7,307 nucleotides of DNA from Gammaproteobacteria bacterium (GTDB lineage: Bacteria > Pseudomonadota > Gammaproteobacteria > Pseudomonadales > Oleiphilaceae), in NCBI GenBank assembly GCA_029268325.1, contig JAJUGC010000100.1:1-7307 (forward strand), read 5' to 3'. A model generated the notes under the pieces. The model saw only the letters and a program-made list of their open reading frames with translations, was not told where the DNA came from and ran no database searches. Positions 1-6,170 of this stretch are shown here, piece after piece (positions within the stretch are counted from its first letter, which is position 1; every line of letters begins with the position of its first letter). A program made the position numbers and the translations under genes.

Positions 1-1
1 A

Positions 2-976
2 GAGCTGGTGGGGCCGGCCATGGCGATTGCGGCCCTGGGGGCGATCGAATCCCTGCTGTGCGCGGTGGTGCTGGATAACATGACCCGCAGCAAGCACAAC
101 GCCAATGCGGAGTTGGTGGGGCAGGGCTTGGGTAACATGATTGCGCCATTTTTTGGCGGCTTTACCGCGACCGCGGCACTGGCCCGTTCCGCGGCCAACT
201 TCAAGGCGGGTGGCAGAACCCCGATGGCGGCGGTCTTTCATGCGGGGATGGTCTTGCTGGCGGTGGTGGTACTGGCCGATCTGTTCGCCTATTTGCCTAT
301 GTCGGCCCTGGCCGGCTTGCTGTTGATGGTGGCCTGGAATATGAGTGAGGCTCGCCATGTGGTGAAGCTGATCCGCCGCGCACCCCTGGAAGATGTGCTG
401 GTGCTGTTGGTGTGCCTGTTGTTGACGGTGTTTGTGGATATGGTGGCGGCCATTGCCACCGGTATTGTGCTGGCCTCGCTTCTTTTTATGAAGAACATGG
501 CCAATCAGGCCAATATGACCATCCTGGATGATGACAACCCGCGGGTGAAGGAGCGACTGCCCAGTAACATCCGTGTCTACAAGCTGAGCGGCCCGCTGTT
601 CTTTGCCGCCGCGGAACGGGCCACCACCCCGTTGCGCCGTTGGCAGGACGATATCCGCACGGTGGTGCTGTATATGGATGGGGTGCCGGTTATCGACAGC
701 GCCGGGGCGGTGACCTTGGTGAGTGCGATTGATGAATACCTCAGCCGTGGCGTCCAGGTCATTATTGCCGACTTGCTGCCGGGACCTCGTAAAGTACTGC
801 AACGTTCTGGCCTGCTGACCCAGCAGGCGGGCCTGATCATTGTCGATACCTTGGCGGAAGCATTGCGCCTGGTACGAGAGCAGGAAAAGGCGGAACAGGC
901 CGCTGCGGAAACCCAGGCCTTGGAAGAGGCCCTGGCTCGGGGAGCTGAGGGGGCAGGCGAATCGCAGCCCAAGTAG
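2..976 (+). CDS. dauA: SulP-family anion/C4-dicarboxylate transporter, DauA-like (5' end outside window)
   Basis: This is the C-terminal part of an inner-membrane SulP (SLC26) transporter; codons are in frame from base 2 and the start lies upstream. The visible part has the conserved SulP core (GAIESLL, then GGRTP), the last membrane helices including the segment around VAWNMSEA, and a GIVLASLLFM segment. These stretches closely resemble E. coli DauA (YchM), a C4-dicarboxylate transporter, as I remember it. After about residue 180 of the visible part comes a cytoplasmic STAS domain (GPLFFAAAE, then VPVIDSAG) of roughly 100 residues. It ends in an Ala/Glu/Gln-rich tail that looks disordered. 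The SulP assignment is firm. Substrate is uncertain, because SulP proteins carry sulfate, bicarbonate or dicarboxylates and sequence alone rarely decides. The gene converges on the downstream regulator gene, so the two are not one operon. Confidence 0.88.
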   Translation, partial: ELVGPAMAIAALGAIESLLCAVVLDNMTRSKHNANAELVGQGLGNMIAPFFGGFTATAALARSAANFKAGGRTPMAAVFHAGMVLLAVVVLADLFAYLPMSALAGLLLMVAWNMSEARHVVKLIRRAPLEDVLVLLVCLLLTVFVDMVAAIATGIVLASLLFMKNMANQANMTILDDDNPRVKERLPSNIRVYKLSGPLFFAAAERATTPLRRWQDDIRTVVLYMDGVPVIDSAGAVTLVSAIDEYLSRGVQVIIADLLPGPRKVLQRSGLLTQQAGLIIVDTLAEALRLVREQEKAEQAAAETQALEEALARGAEGAGESQPK

Positions 977-987
977 TTGAAGGTGGC

Positions 988-1012
988 GGGCCCTGTTAGC
1001 GCATCAGGGCCC
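988..1012 (+). terminator. Possible terminator hairpin after the SulP gene
   Basis: A perfect 8-bp inverted repeat (GGGCCCTG at 988-995, CAGGGCCC at 1005-1012) with a 9-base loop lies 11 bases after the SulP stop codon. The following bases (TCATTAACC) form only a weak T-tract, so this is a plausible but imperfect rho-independent terminator. It sits between convergent genes and may act on either strand. Confidence 0.45.
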
Positions 1013-1026
1013 TCATTAACCACCAA

Positions 1027-1055
1027 GCCTGAAGGCTATTCGAAAGCCTTCAGGC
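1027..1055 (-). terminator. Hairpin over the dnr stop codon, likely dnr terminator
   Basis: GCCTGAAGGCT (1027-1037) and AGCCTTCAGGC (1045-1055) form a perfect 11-bp stem with a 7-base loop. On the minus strand the stem is followed by a T/G-rich run (TTGGTGGTTAATG), so it probably ends dnr transcription. The stem includes the last codons and the TAG stop of dnr, so the coding end and the terminator overlap. Confidence 0.55.
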
Positions 1056-1716
1056 GCTCCACGTCAATAATGGTTATTTCCTTTCCCTGACTGTCGATAA
1101 TGCCCTGTTCCTTGAGGGTGCTGAGAATGCGGGACAGGGTTTCCGGTTTGATGGACAGGCGCGACGCCAGGAGTTGCTTCTGGATGGGCAATTCCACCCG
1201 CTGCTGGCGGTTCGGGTGCAGTTCCCACTCGTTCAGAAAATAACGGACCACCCGGTAGGTGGCGTTTTTCATGGTCAAGCTTTCGATTTCCTGCAGCCGG
1301 GAGTGGAGGCGGGTGCAGACGTCGCCGAGCAGGCGAATGCAGGCGTCGTTATTGTGGCGCAGGATATCCATGAAGGCCTGGTTCTGAAAGGCCTGGACCC
1401 GGGCCGGACCAATTGCGGTCGCGGTGACCGGATATTCCTCCCGGTTCATGAACATCACCGCTTCGGCAAAGGTCTGGCCAGGCATCAGGACCTCGATGAC
1501 CTTTTCGTTGCCATCGGGGGTGAGTCGGGTCAGTTTCACTTGCCCTTCCAAAACCAGGAAGAACTGGTTGGCCGCCTGACCCTGGTAAAACAGGTACTCA
1601 CCGGCTTCTAACGGCAGAATCCGTGACGTACGGGCGACGTTATGTAGTTCTGACTCCGTGAGCGCGGAAAACAGGTGGTGGTTTTTCCAGGAGGGAGTCG
1701 TTTTCAGATCCGGCAT
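1036..1716 (-). CDS. dnr: Crp/Fnr-family regulator of the Dnr type (NO/anaerobic response)
   Basis: This is a 226-residue cytoplasmic transcription activator. The N-terminal cNMP-type beta-barrel spans about residues 12-110 (YLFYQGQ, then FFLVLEGQVKLTRLTPDG), followed by a long dimerisation helix (about 120-155) and a winged-helix DNA-binding domain (about 158-220). The recognition helix carries PETLSR (E192, S195, R196), the E-x-x-S-R pattern FNR-class proteins use to read TTGAT half-sites. There is no N-terminal cysteine cluster (only C126 and C134), so it is not an oxygen-sensing 4Fe-4S FNR/ANR. Phrases such as LTPDGNEKVIEV, NATYRVVRY and the C-terminus resemble Pseudomonas Dnr, a heme-based NO sensor controlling denitrification. 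Start: GTG at 1722 is possible, but GAGG lies 5 bases before the ATG at 1716 and overlaps the GTG, so 1716 is preferred. It lies 101 bases downstream of ubiT on the same strand. The actual signal (NO or other) is inferred. Confidence 0.85.
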   Translation of the reverse strand: MPDLKTTPSWKNHHLFSALTESELHNVARTSRILPLEAGEYLFYQGQAANQFFLVLEGQVKLTRLTPDGNEKVIEVLMPGQTFAEAVMFMNREEYPVTATAIGPARVQAFQNQAFMDILRHNNDACIRLLGDVCTRLHSRLQEIESLTMKNATYRVVRYFLNEWELHPNRQQRVELPIQKQLLASRLSIKPETLSRILSTLKEQGIIDSQGKEITIIDVERLKAFE

Positions 1717-1817
1717 GGGCACCTCGGCATAACCTGATGGACTGACTTATCCCTAGGGTAGCGTTAAATGGATCTGCATCCCATGCCGGTTTATCAAGAT
1801 TCGCAAATTTACCGGTC
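1717..1817 (-). promoter_or_regulatory. ubiT-dnr spacer with an FNR-type half-site
   Basis: This 101-base gap separates ubiT from dnr on the minus strand. It contains one clean TTGAT half-site (minus strand, 1797-1793) followed by AAAC, but the second half (CGGCA) does not match ATCAA. No convincing sigma70 -10 and no terminator hairpin with a T-tract is visible. dnr may have its own promoter here or be read through from ubiT. The only firm site is GAGG (1722-1725), the dnr ribosome binding site. Confidence 0.3.
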
Positions 1818-2360
1818 TCAACAAAACAGCCCGGTATATTCCGCTCCGGTCCGCACCAGAAACAGTAATTCCAGTGACATCTGCTCCGGCTCCAGCCGGT
1901 CTAGCAGGTTTTTCACTTGTAAGCCCAGCTCCGTATCTCCCTCGATGATGAGTTCCCGTTGAAAGAACAGGGTATCCGGATCCTCCCTGCGGGCGGCCAG
2001 TTGCAGAAAACTTTTGATGTTGCCGAGGATGCTGGCATCGGCAATCCCGTCTTTTCGCATCAGAATCTCCCGGGTCGGGCTGGCGCTGAACAGCCAGGTA
2101 TGGTTCAAATCCATGAACTCCACCCGCAGCCAGCGATTGATCAGGAAGTCGCAATCGCCATCCGCCAGGGGCTGGGCAAACACCTTGCGAAGTACCGACA
2201 GCAGGGCCGCCTGCTGTAGCCCAAAGGGTAGCTTGGTCAAGGGGGTTGCAACCAGTAAAGGAAGCTTGGGGAGGAGGGCTCGAGGCGAGAGGTCCCCGGG
2301 CAGTAGGGTACGAGGTGTTAAGGGTAAAGCTTCGAGAGCCTGTCTGGTAAGGGAAAACAT
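1818..2360 (-). CDS. ubiT: UbiT, SCP2-domain accessory factor for O2-independent ubiquinone synthesis
   Basis: This 180-residue protein has an SCP2 (sterol-carrier-like) lipid-binding domain from about residue 45 to 155. In E. coli UbiT assists anaerobic ubiquinone biosynthesis, presumably by binding hydrophobic quinone intermediates. The signature is the block at about 124-154 with DPDTLFFQR and EGDTELGL, nearly identical to my recollection of E. coli UbiT (YhbT). ADGDCDFLINRWL (about 66-78) also aligns with the family. The start is ATG at 2360, with AGGA (2368-2371) 7 bases upstream. The N-terminus is some 15 residues longer than E. coli UbiT and holds a Pro/Leu-rich imperfect repeat (TPRTLLP, then SPRALLP). 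It is divergent from ubiUV and shares the intergenic FNR/DNR box with it. Identification is strong; the biochemical role is from the E. coli family. Confidence 0.93.
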   Translation of the reverse strand: MFSLTRQALEALPLTPRTLLPGDLSPRALLPKLPLLVATPLTKLPFGLQQAALLSVLRKVFAQPLADGDCDFLINRWLRVEFMDLNHTWLFSASPTREILMRKDGIADASILGNIKSFLQLAARREDPDTLFFQRELIIEGDTELGLQVKNLLDRLEPEQMSLELLFLVRTGAEYTGLFC

Positions 2361-2412
2361 CTCACTATCCTGTCAAATAATCCCTACTTTGCCGGAAGCC
2401 CGCCAGGACGCA

Positions 2413-2426
2413 TTGACTTGCATCAA
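2413..2426. promoter_or_regulatory. FNR/ANR/DNR box between ubiT and ubiU
   Basis: TTGAC-TTGC-ATCAA matches the FNR-class consensus TTGAT-N4-ATCAA at 9 of 10 defined positions. It lies in the divergent ubiT-ubiU spacer. Its centre (2419.5) is 41.5 bases before about 2461. A candidate -10 (TAGGCT, 2449-2454, preceded by TTTGC) fits that start point, which is the geometry of a class II FNR-activated promoter for ubiU. It may also act on ubiT, where the minus-strand -10 candidates (GATTAT, 2382-2377) are less well placed. E. coli ubiUV is known to be FNR-activated. Confidence 0.75.
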
Positions 2427-2448
2427 GCGAAAAGAATACCGCCTTTGC

Positions 2449-2454
2449 TAGGCT
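2449..2454 (+). promoter_or_regulatory. Candidate -10 element of the ubiUV promoter
   Basis: TAGGCT matches TATAAT at only 3 of 6 positions. It is nonetheless exactly where the -10 should lie if the FNR/DNR box takes the place of the -35 region. A poor -10 and no -35 are usual for activator-dependent promoters. The predicted start near 2461 gives a leader of about 30 bases; ubiU has AAGG 6 bases before its ATG. Confidence 0.45.
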
Positions 2455-2490
2455 GCGCCGGACATTCAGGTCTTGAAGTGAAGGTTTACT

Positions 2491-3486
2491 ATGGAACTGG
2501 TCTGTCCGGCGGGAAGTTTTCCTGCACTCAAGGTGGCGGTGGACGAAGGCGCGGATGCGGTTTATATCGGCTTTCGGGATAACACCAACGCTCGCCATTT
2601 TGCTGGCCTTAACTTTTCAGGTGACCAGCTGCACCAGGCTATCGGCCATGCCCAGGATCGGGGAGTTAAGGTGTTCGTGGCCATCAATACCTATCCCCAG
2701 CCCCGGGGCTGGAAGAACTGGCAAAATGCCGTCGACCAGGCCGCCGATCTGGGAGTGGATGCCTTGATCTGTGCCGATATGGGCGTGCTAGAGTATGCCA
2801 GTCGCCGCCATCCTGGCGTTTCCCTGCATCTGTCGGTTCAAGGATCAGCGACTAACTACGAAGCCCTGCGCTTCTATCAGCGCCATTTTAATATCCGGCG
2901 AGCGGTTCTGCCCCGGGTCTTGTCGATTCAACAGGTCGCCCAGGTGGCTGCCCAGTCGCCGGTGGATCTGGAGGTCTTCGGCTTCGGCTCGCTTTGTATC
3001 ATGGCGGAGGGACGTTGCATGTTGTCCTCCTATGTGACCGACCAGTCCCCCAATACGGGCGGCGCTTGCTCTCCCGCCCAGCACGTCCGCTGGCAGGAAA
3101 CCCCTCAGGGGCTGGAGTCCCGCCTCAATGGGGTGTTGGTAGATCGCTATCCGACGGGAGCCAAGGCCGGCTATCCGGTACTGTGCAAGGGGCGTTTCGA
3201 TGTGCAGGGGCAGGTGTACCATGCCATTGAGGAGCCCACCAGTCTCAACACTCTGGAGCTGATCCCCAAGCTGGCGGAAATTGGTATCAAAGCGATTAAG
3301 ATCGAGGGGCGCCAGCGCAGTCCGGCCTATGTGCAGCAGGTGGTTCGGGTCTGGCGTCAAGCGTTGGATCAGTTTCGCACCACCCCCGGCTCGTTCGAGC
3401 CCAAGCCCCGTTGGCAGCAGGCCCTGGATAAAGTGTCGGAAGGGGCCCAAACCACCCTGGGGGCTTATCACCGTCCCTGGCAATAG
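2491..3486 (+). CDS. ubiU: UbiU, U32-family 4Fe-4S protein of O2-independent ubiquinone hydroxylation
   Basis: This 331-residue protein has the same length as E. coli UbiU (YhbU). UbiU and UbiV form a heterodimer that hydroxylates the ubiquinone ring without O2, using prephenate as the oxygen donor in E. coli. It is a peptidase-U32 fold: MELVCPAG start, GADAVYIG (about 20-27), NARHFAGLNF (33-42), and the core FGSLCIMAEGRC followed by GACSPA. The four 4Fe-4S ligands of E. coli UbiU are at identical positions: C169, C176, C193 and C232. The C-terminal TTLGAYHRPWQ also matches the family end. The start is ATG at 2491 with AAGG 6 bases upstream. ubiV follows after 27 bases, so the two are almost certainly co-transcribed. 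Older annotations calling this a collagenase-like protease should not be taken as its function. Identification is very strong. Confidence 0.96.
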   Translation: MELVCPAGSFPALKVAVDEGADAVYIGFRDNTNARHFAGLNFSGDQLHQAIGHAQDRGVKVFVAINTYPQPRGWKNWQNAVDQAADLGVDALICADMGVLEYASRRHPGVSLHLSVQGSATNYEALRFYQRHFNIRRAVLPRVLSIQQVAQVAAQSPVDLEVFGFGSLCIMAEGRCMLSSYVTDQSPNTGGACSPAQHVRWQETPQGLESRLNGVLVDRYPTGAKAGYPVLCKGRFDVQGQVYHAIEEPTSLNTLELIPKLAEIGIKAIKIEGRQRSPAYVQQVVRVWRQALDQFRTTPGSFEPKPRWQQALDKVSEGAQTTLGAYHRPWQ

Positions 3487-3513
3487 TCCGTGTTCTAGCA
3501 GCAGGAGACTTCT

Positions 3514-4401
3514 ATGCAGCTTTCTTTGGGGCCATTGCAGTACCTTTGGCCGCGCCAGCAAGTATTCGATTTCTATGAGCAAATGCTCGACCTGCCGGTT
3601 GATGTGATCTATCTGGGCGAGACGGTTTGCTCCAAGCGTCGCGAGCTGAAGACCGGTGATTGGCTGGACTTGGCCGCCAATCTGGCCCGCAAGGGAAAGG
3701 AAGTGGTGCTGTCCACCCTGGCGCTGATCGAGGCCGAGTCGGAACTCAAGACACTCCGGCGGATTTGTCGGACGGAGGGCTTTCTGGTCGAGGCCAACGA
3801 CCTGGCGGCGGTGGAACAGCTGGCGTCCCAGGGCGTGCCGTTCGTCTGTGGCCACTCCATCAATATCTATAACACCCATAGCCTGGCCTTCCTGATCCGA
3901 CAGGGCGCCCGCCGCTGGGTGATGCCGGTGGAGCTGTCGGCCGCCACCTTGAGCGATATTCTGCAAGAGCTCGCGGGCCAACAGCTGCAGGTGGAAACCG
4001 AGGTGTTCAGCCACGGCTATCTGCCGCTGGCCTATTCCGCCCGTTGTATGACGGCCCGCTACCATCAGCTGCCCAAGGACAACTGCCAGTTTATCTGCCG
4101 GGAATATCCCCGGGGCTTGCCGGCCCGTAGTCAGGAAGGGGAGCCGCTGTTCACCATGAACGGCATCCAGACTCAATCGGGCGCCATCTACAATTTGCTG
4201 GATCAGGTCCCCAGAATGCGGGCTCTGGGGGTGAACTTGGTTCGGCTGAGTCCGGCCCCCAGCGGGATGGAGGAGATTATCCGGTCATTTGATGCGGCCC
4301 GGCGTGGTGAGCCGGTGCAGGTGGAGGTTGGCGAGCCCACCTGTAACGGATACTGGTTTGCCGAGCCCGGGATGATCTTCAAGTCAGGTACCAGTCTCTA
4401 A
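3514..4401 (+). CDS. ubiV: UbiV, U32-family 4Fe-4S partner of UbiU
   Basis: This 295-residue protein is the partner of UbiU in the anaerobic ubiquinone hydroxylation complex (E. coli UbiV, YhbV). Cysteines C39 (in GETVCSKR), C178 (in SARCMTARY), C191 and C195 (CQFIC) correspond to the E. coli cluster ligands at 39, 180, 193 and 197, allowing for a two-residue deletion. Other family marks are VDVIYLGE (about 29-36), the HSINIYN stretch (114-120) and FSHGYLPLAYS (165-175). The start is ATG at 3514 with a strong AGGAG (3503-3507) and a 6-base spacer. It lies 27 bases after ubiU in the same transcript. The stop at 4399-4401 lies inside a hairpin. A 443-codon open frame on the opposite strand across ubiU-ubiV is a composition shadow. 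Confidence 0.95.
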   Translation: MQLSLGPLQYLWPRQQVFDFYEQMLDLPVDVIYLGETVCSKRRELKTGDWLDLAANLARKGKEVVLSTLALIEAESELKTLRRICRTEGFLVEANDLAAVEQLASQGVPFVCGHSINIYNTHSLAFLIRQGARRWVMPVELSAATLSDILQELAGQQLQVETEVFSHGYLPLAYSARCMTARYHQLPKDNCQFICREYPRGLPARSQEGEPLFTMNGIQTQSGAIYNLLDQVPRMRALGVNLVRLSPAPSGMEEIIRSFDAARRGEPVQVEVGEPTCNGYWFAEPGMIFKSGTSL

Positions 4402-4416
4402 TGCAGGGCTGGTACC
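4387..4416. terminator. Weak hairpin between convergent ubiV and thioesterase genes
   Basis: GGTACCAG (4387-4394) and CTGGTACC (4409-4416) form a perfect 8-bp stem with a 14-base loop that includes the ubiV stop codon. The gene-to-gene gap is only 22 bases. Neither side has a T-tract, so intrinsic termination would be inefficient. It may simply be a barrier between converging transcripts. Confidence 0.35.
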
Positions 4417-4423
4417 CGATGGA

Positions 4424-4909
4424 CTAGCGATACTCTTCCTTCATTGCTCGATAGCGCTCGGCCAGTTCGCGGCGGATTTCCCGACGTTGCTGGGCCTGGG
4501 CGAACCGGCGTCGCTGCTCCGAGGTTTTCGGTTCCAGCGGCGGTACCGGCGTGGGGTTTCCCTCGTCGTCCACGGCTACCATGGTGAAAAAGCAGCTATT
4601 GGTGTGACGCACCGTTTTAGTGTGGATGTCTTCGGTGATCACCTTGATGCCAATTTCCATGGAAGTGGTGCCGGTATAGTTGACCGACGCCAGAAACGTC
4701 ACCATTTCGCCCACGTTGATCGGCTGGCGGAAATTGACCTGGTCGACCGACATGGTAACCACATAGTGCCCCGCATAGCGGCTAGCGCAGGCATAGGCGA
4801 CTTCGTCCAGATACTTGAGCAGGGCACCGCCATGCACCTTGCCGGAAAAGTTGGCTTTGTCCGGAGTCATAAGCACGGTCATGACCAGCTCAGAACGTTC
4901 GCTCAGCAT
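4424..4909 (-). CDS. Hotdog-fold acyl-CoA thioesterase (YciA/BACH type)
   Basis: This 161-residue cytoplasmic enzyme should hydrolyse acyl-CoA thioesters to free acid and CoA. The single hotdog domain spans about residues 5-125: MTPDKANFSGKVHGG at the N-terminal strand/helix, LDE (34-36, with the likely catalytic acid D35), then SVDQVNFRQPINVGE (about 55-68), typical of the acyl-CoA hydrolase subgroup. After the domain comes a strongly charged helical tail (129-161, rich in Arg, Glu and Gln), often seen in this group. The start is ATG at 4909; the upstream ribosome binding site is poor (TAGAGA), and Met10 is a possible alternative. It converges on ubiV and has no obvious operon partner. The acyl chain preferred cannot be told from sequence. 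Family assignment is good; the exact ortholog is not settled, so no symbol is given. Confidence 0.88.
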   Translation of the reverse strand: MLSERSELVMTVLMTPDKANFSGKVHGGALLKYLDEVAYACASRYAGHYVVTMSVDQVNFRQPINVGEMVTFLASVNYTGTTSMEIGIKVITEDIHTKTVRHTNSCFFTMVAVDDEGNPTPVPPLEPKTSEQRRRFAQAQQRREIRRELAERYRAMKEEYR

Positions 4910-5227
4910 AAAACATAGTCTCTACAGCAAAAGGCCCGCTCGGGAGGGGTAGGCCTGGGTTCATGGTGGGCGGTTACCCTGCTCTGGCATCAAGCCTGGC
5001 GGCAGCGTCCGCACACCTGTGAGTTGTGGCTTCCATTGTAACGGCGGGTGGGGGCGCCATGGCTAATGAGATTCCCTTATCGGGGAGATTTGGAGTATCT
5101 ATCACTTTTTGAGTGGATTAGCCGAGTCTGCATCTTTTTCCCCTCTCCCTGACCTTCTTCCCAGGAGGGAGAGGGAACTGTTCAGGCGACTTCATCGCGC
5201 CTTCTGCATGTGCGGTCTGGAGGGGAA
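4910..5227. other. Gene-free interval, 318 bases
   Basis: I find no open frame with a ribosome binding site or recognisable product here. It should hold the promoter of the minus-strand thioesterase gene. The best candidate is a minus-strand TACAAT (5040-5035), a 5-of-6 -10 match, but without a decent -35 at the right distance. The region also holds the strong hairpin at 5141-5175. No RNA gene is evident. Confidence 0.5.
5141..5175. repeat. Strong GC-rich inverted repeat, dispersed-repeat-like
   Basis: CCCTCTCCCT (5141-5150) and AGGGAGAGGG (5166-5175) pair perfectly over 10 bp around a 15-base loop. A pyrimidine-rich tract (CTTTTTC) precedes it on the plus strand. There is no T-tract downstream on either strand, so it is not a standard terminator. 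CCCTCTCCC/GGGAGAGGG hairpins are common intergenic dispersed repeats in Proteobacteria. It stands 53 bases after the end of the SirB2 gene. Confidence 0.5.
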
Positions 5228-5605
5228 TCAGAACGTCCTAGCCATCTTTGTCAGGGCTACCCGGACAATATAGAAGAAGACCAGATACGCCCCGACCATG
5301 GCCGTGACGCGAATGGCTTTGGTGCGTCCCCGTTTGAGGGCAATGGTACCCAGGATGATATAGGCGACCAGACCCAGGACCTTGGCGGTGACCCAGCCTG
5401 CCTGGAAGGGATACTGGCGAAGCAGATAGGCAAGGCCCAGGGCACTAATCAGCAGGATGGTGTCATTGATATGGGGAACAATCTTGACCCACTTCTTTTG
5501 AAGCTGGGGAGACTCCATCAGCATCCAGACAGCCCGCAAGCTGAATAGCACGAAGGTAATCGCAATCGTCGTGAGATGGATGTGTTTTAGTGCCATGTAA
5601 CTCAT
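5228..5605 (-). CDS. SirB2-family inner-membrane protein
   Basis: This 125-residue protein is predicted to have four membrane helices: about residues 10-29, 48-62, 71-90 and 99-118. The pattern is the SirB2 family (named after a Salmonella gene linked to invasion-gene expression): an N-terminal ALKHIHLTTI with histidines at 8 and 10, R24 after the first helix, PHINDTILL (44-52) between helices one and two, and KRGRTK before the last helix. Molecular function of the family is not established; conserved His/Arg residues near the membrane suggest a binding or redox role, but that is speculation. The start is ATG at 5605, with AAGGA (5616-5612) 6 bases upstream. That site lies inside a 10-bp palindrome, AAGGATCCTT (5607-5616). 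ATG at 5596 (Met4) is a less likely start. The gene lies 111 bases downstream of the PilZ gene on the same strand. Confidence 0.85.
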   Translation of the reverse strand: MSYMALKHIHLTTIAITFVLFSLRAVWMLMESPQLQKKWVKIVPHINDTILLISALGLAYLLRQYPFQAGWVTAKVLGLVAYIILGTIALKRGRTKAIRVTAMVGAYLVFFYIVRVALTKMARTF

Positions 5606-5716
5606 GAAGGATCCTTATGCTATGCCGAAAAAGAGCGCTTACTTTAGCATTTGCTCTTTGATAAATCCCCTGGGATGGCGTGAAAGCCTGGTGTTAGGGC
5701 GGGGAGGCAAAGCGGG

Positions 5717-6100
5717 CTATTCCTGGCTGCACAGGCTTTCGATGCGCGACAGGGCGTTGTCCACTTCGCGGGAGTAGAACTTTTTGTGGGTGCAATAGGC
5801 GAAGTTGATGCCATAGCGGAACCGGCCATTGACCTCGGTTATGCTGGCAATGATTCCCAGAATATCGGATTCGGCAATGTAGCGTCCCCGGAAATTAAGG
5901 GAGATCCGCTCCTTGAGGCGAAAGCGCTGGCAGGTCTCAATCGCCATGCCATAGCGGTTGATATCGATACAGTGAACGGGCGTGGCCCGTCGGAGTCGCT
6001 TGAAAAATCCCCTGGGAGTGACGGTAACCTGTAACGACCGCGCTTTATGCCTAGCTTTCAGTCGCCTGTCCGGCAAGCGGACTGCGAGTGCATTTTTCAT
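5717..6100 (-). CDS. PilZ-domain protein, divergent c-di-GMP motif
   Basis: This is a small (127-residue) single-domain protein. The stretch CIDINRYGMAIE (about 44-55) and the later beta-strands ending in FRYGINFAY (94-102) fit a PilZ barrel, the usual c-di-GMP receptor fold. The N-terminal basic stretch (KARHKARSL, then FFKRLRRA at 32-39) sits where the RxxxR motif should be, but spacing is off (K34-x3-R38). The second motif D/N-x-S-x-x-G reads D46-I-N-R-Y-G51, with Asn for Ser. It may therefore bind c-di-GMP weakly or not at all. A coiled or helical C-terminus (about 108-127) follows. Start is uncertain: ATG at 6100 is chosen over in-frame GTG at 6112; neither has a clear Shine-Dalgarno sequence. 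A good sigma70 promoter lies upstream. Fold assignment is probable; target unknown. Confidence 0.72.
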   Translation of the reverse strand: MKNALAVRLPDRRLKARHKARSLQVTVTPRGFFKRLRRATPVHCIDINRYGMAIETCQRFRLKERISLNFRGRYIAESDILGIIASITEVNGRFRYGINFAYCTHKKFYSREVDNALSRIESLCSQE

Positions 6101-6170
6101 GGTAACGGTCACTTTTCTTTATTCTTGTCGAAACCACTTTATTTCGGCCTACCAGTCGGGCAGGCCTGTG

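Noticed and set aside
577..1026. Minus-strand 149-codon frame antisense to the SulP gene
   Set aside because: Its product resembles no family I know, it covers the well-conserved STAS coding region in antisense, and it has no clear ribosome binding site.
1784..1797. A full FNR/DNR box upstream of dnr
   Set aside because: Only one half (ATCAA on the plus strand) matches; the other half (TGCCG) shares a single base with TTGAT.
2845..4176. A 443-codon open frame on the minus strand across ubiU-ubiV
   Set aside because: It lies entirely antisense to two firmly identified genes, has a low-complexity Gln/His/Leu/Gly-rich product with no recognisable domain, and is explained by GC-rich codon use.
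5630..5659. AAAGAGC/GCTCTTT inverted repeat as the PilZ gene terminator
   Set aside because: The stem is only 7 bp and mostly A/T with a 16-base loop. A short T-run follows on the minus strand, but predicted stability is low and it lies in the likely SirB2 promoter region.
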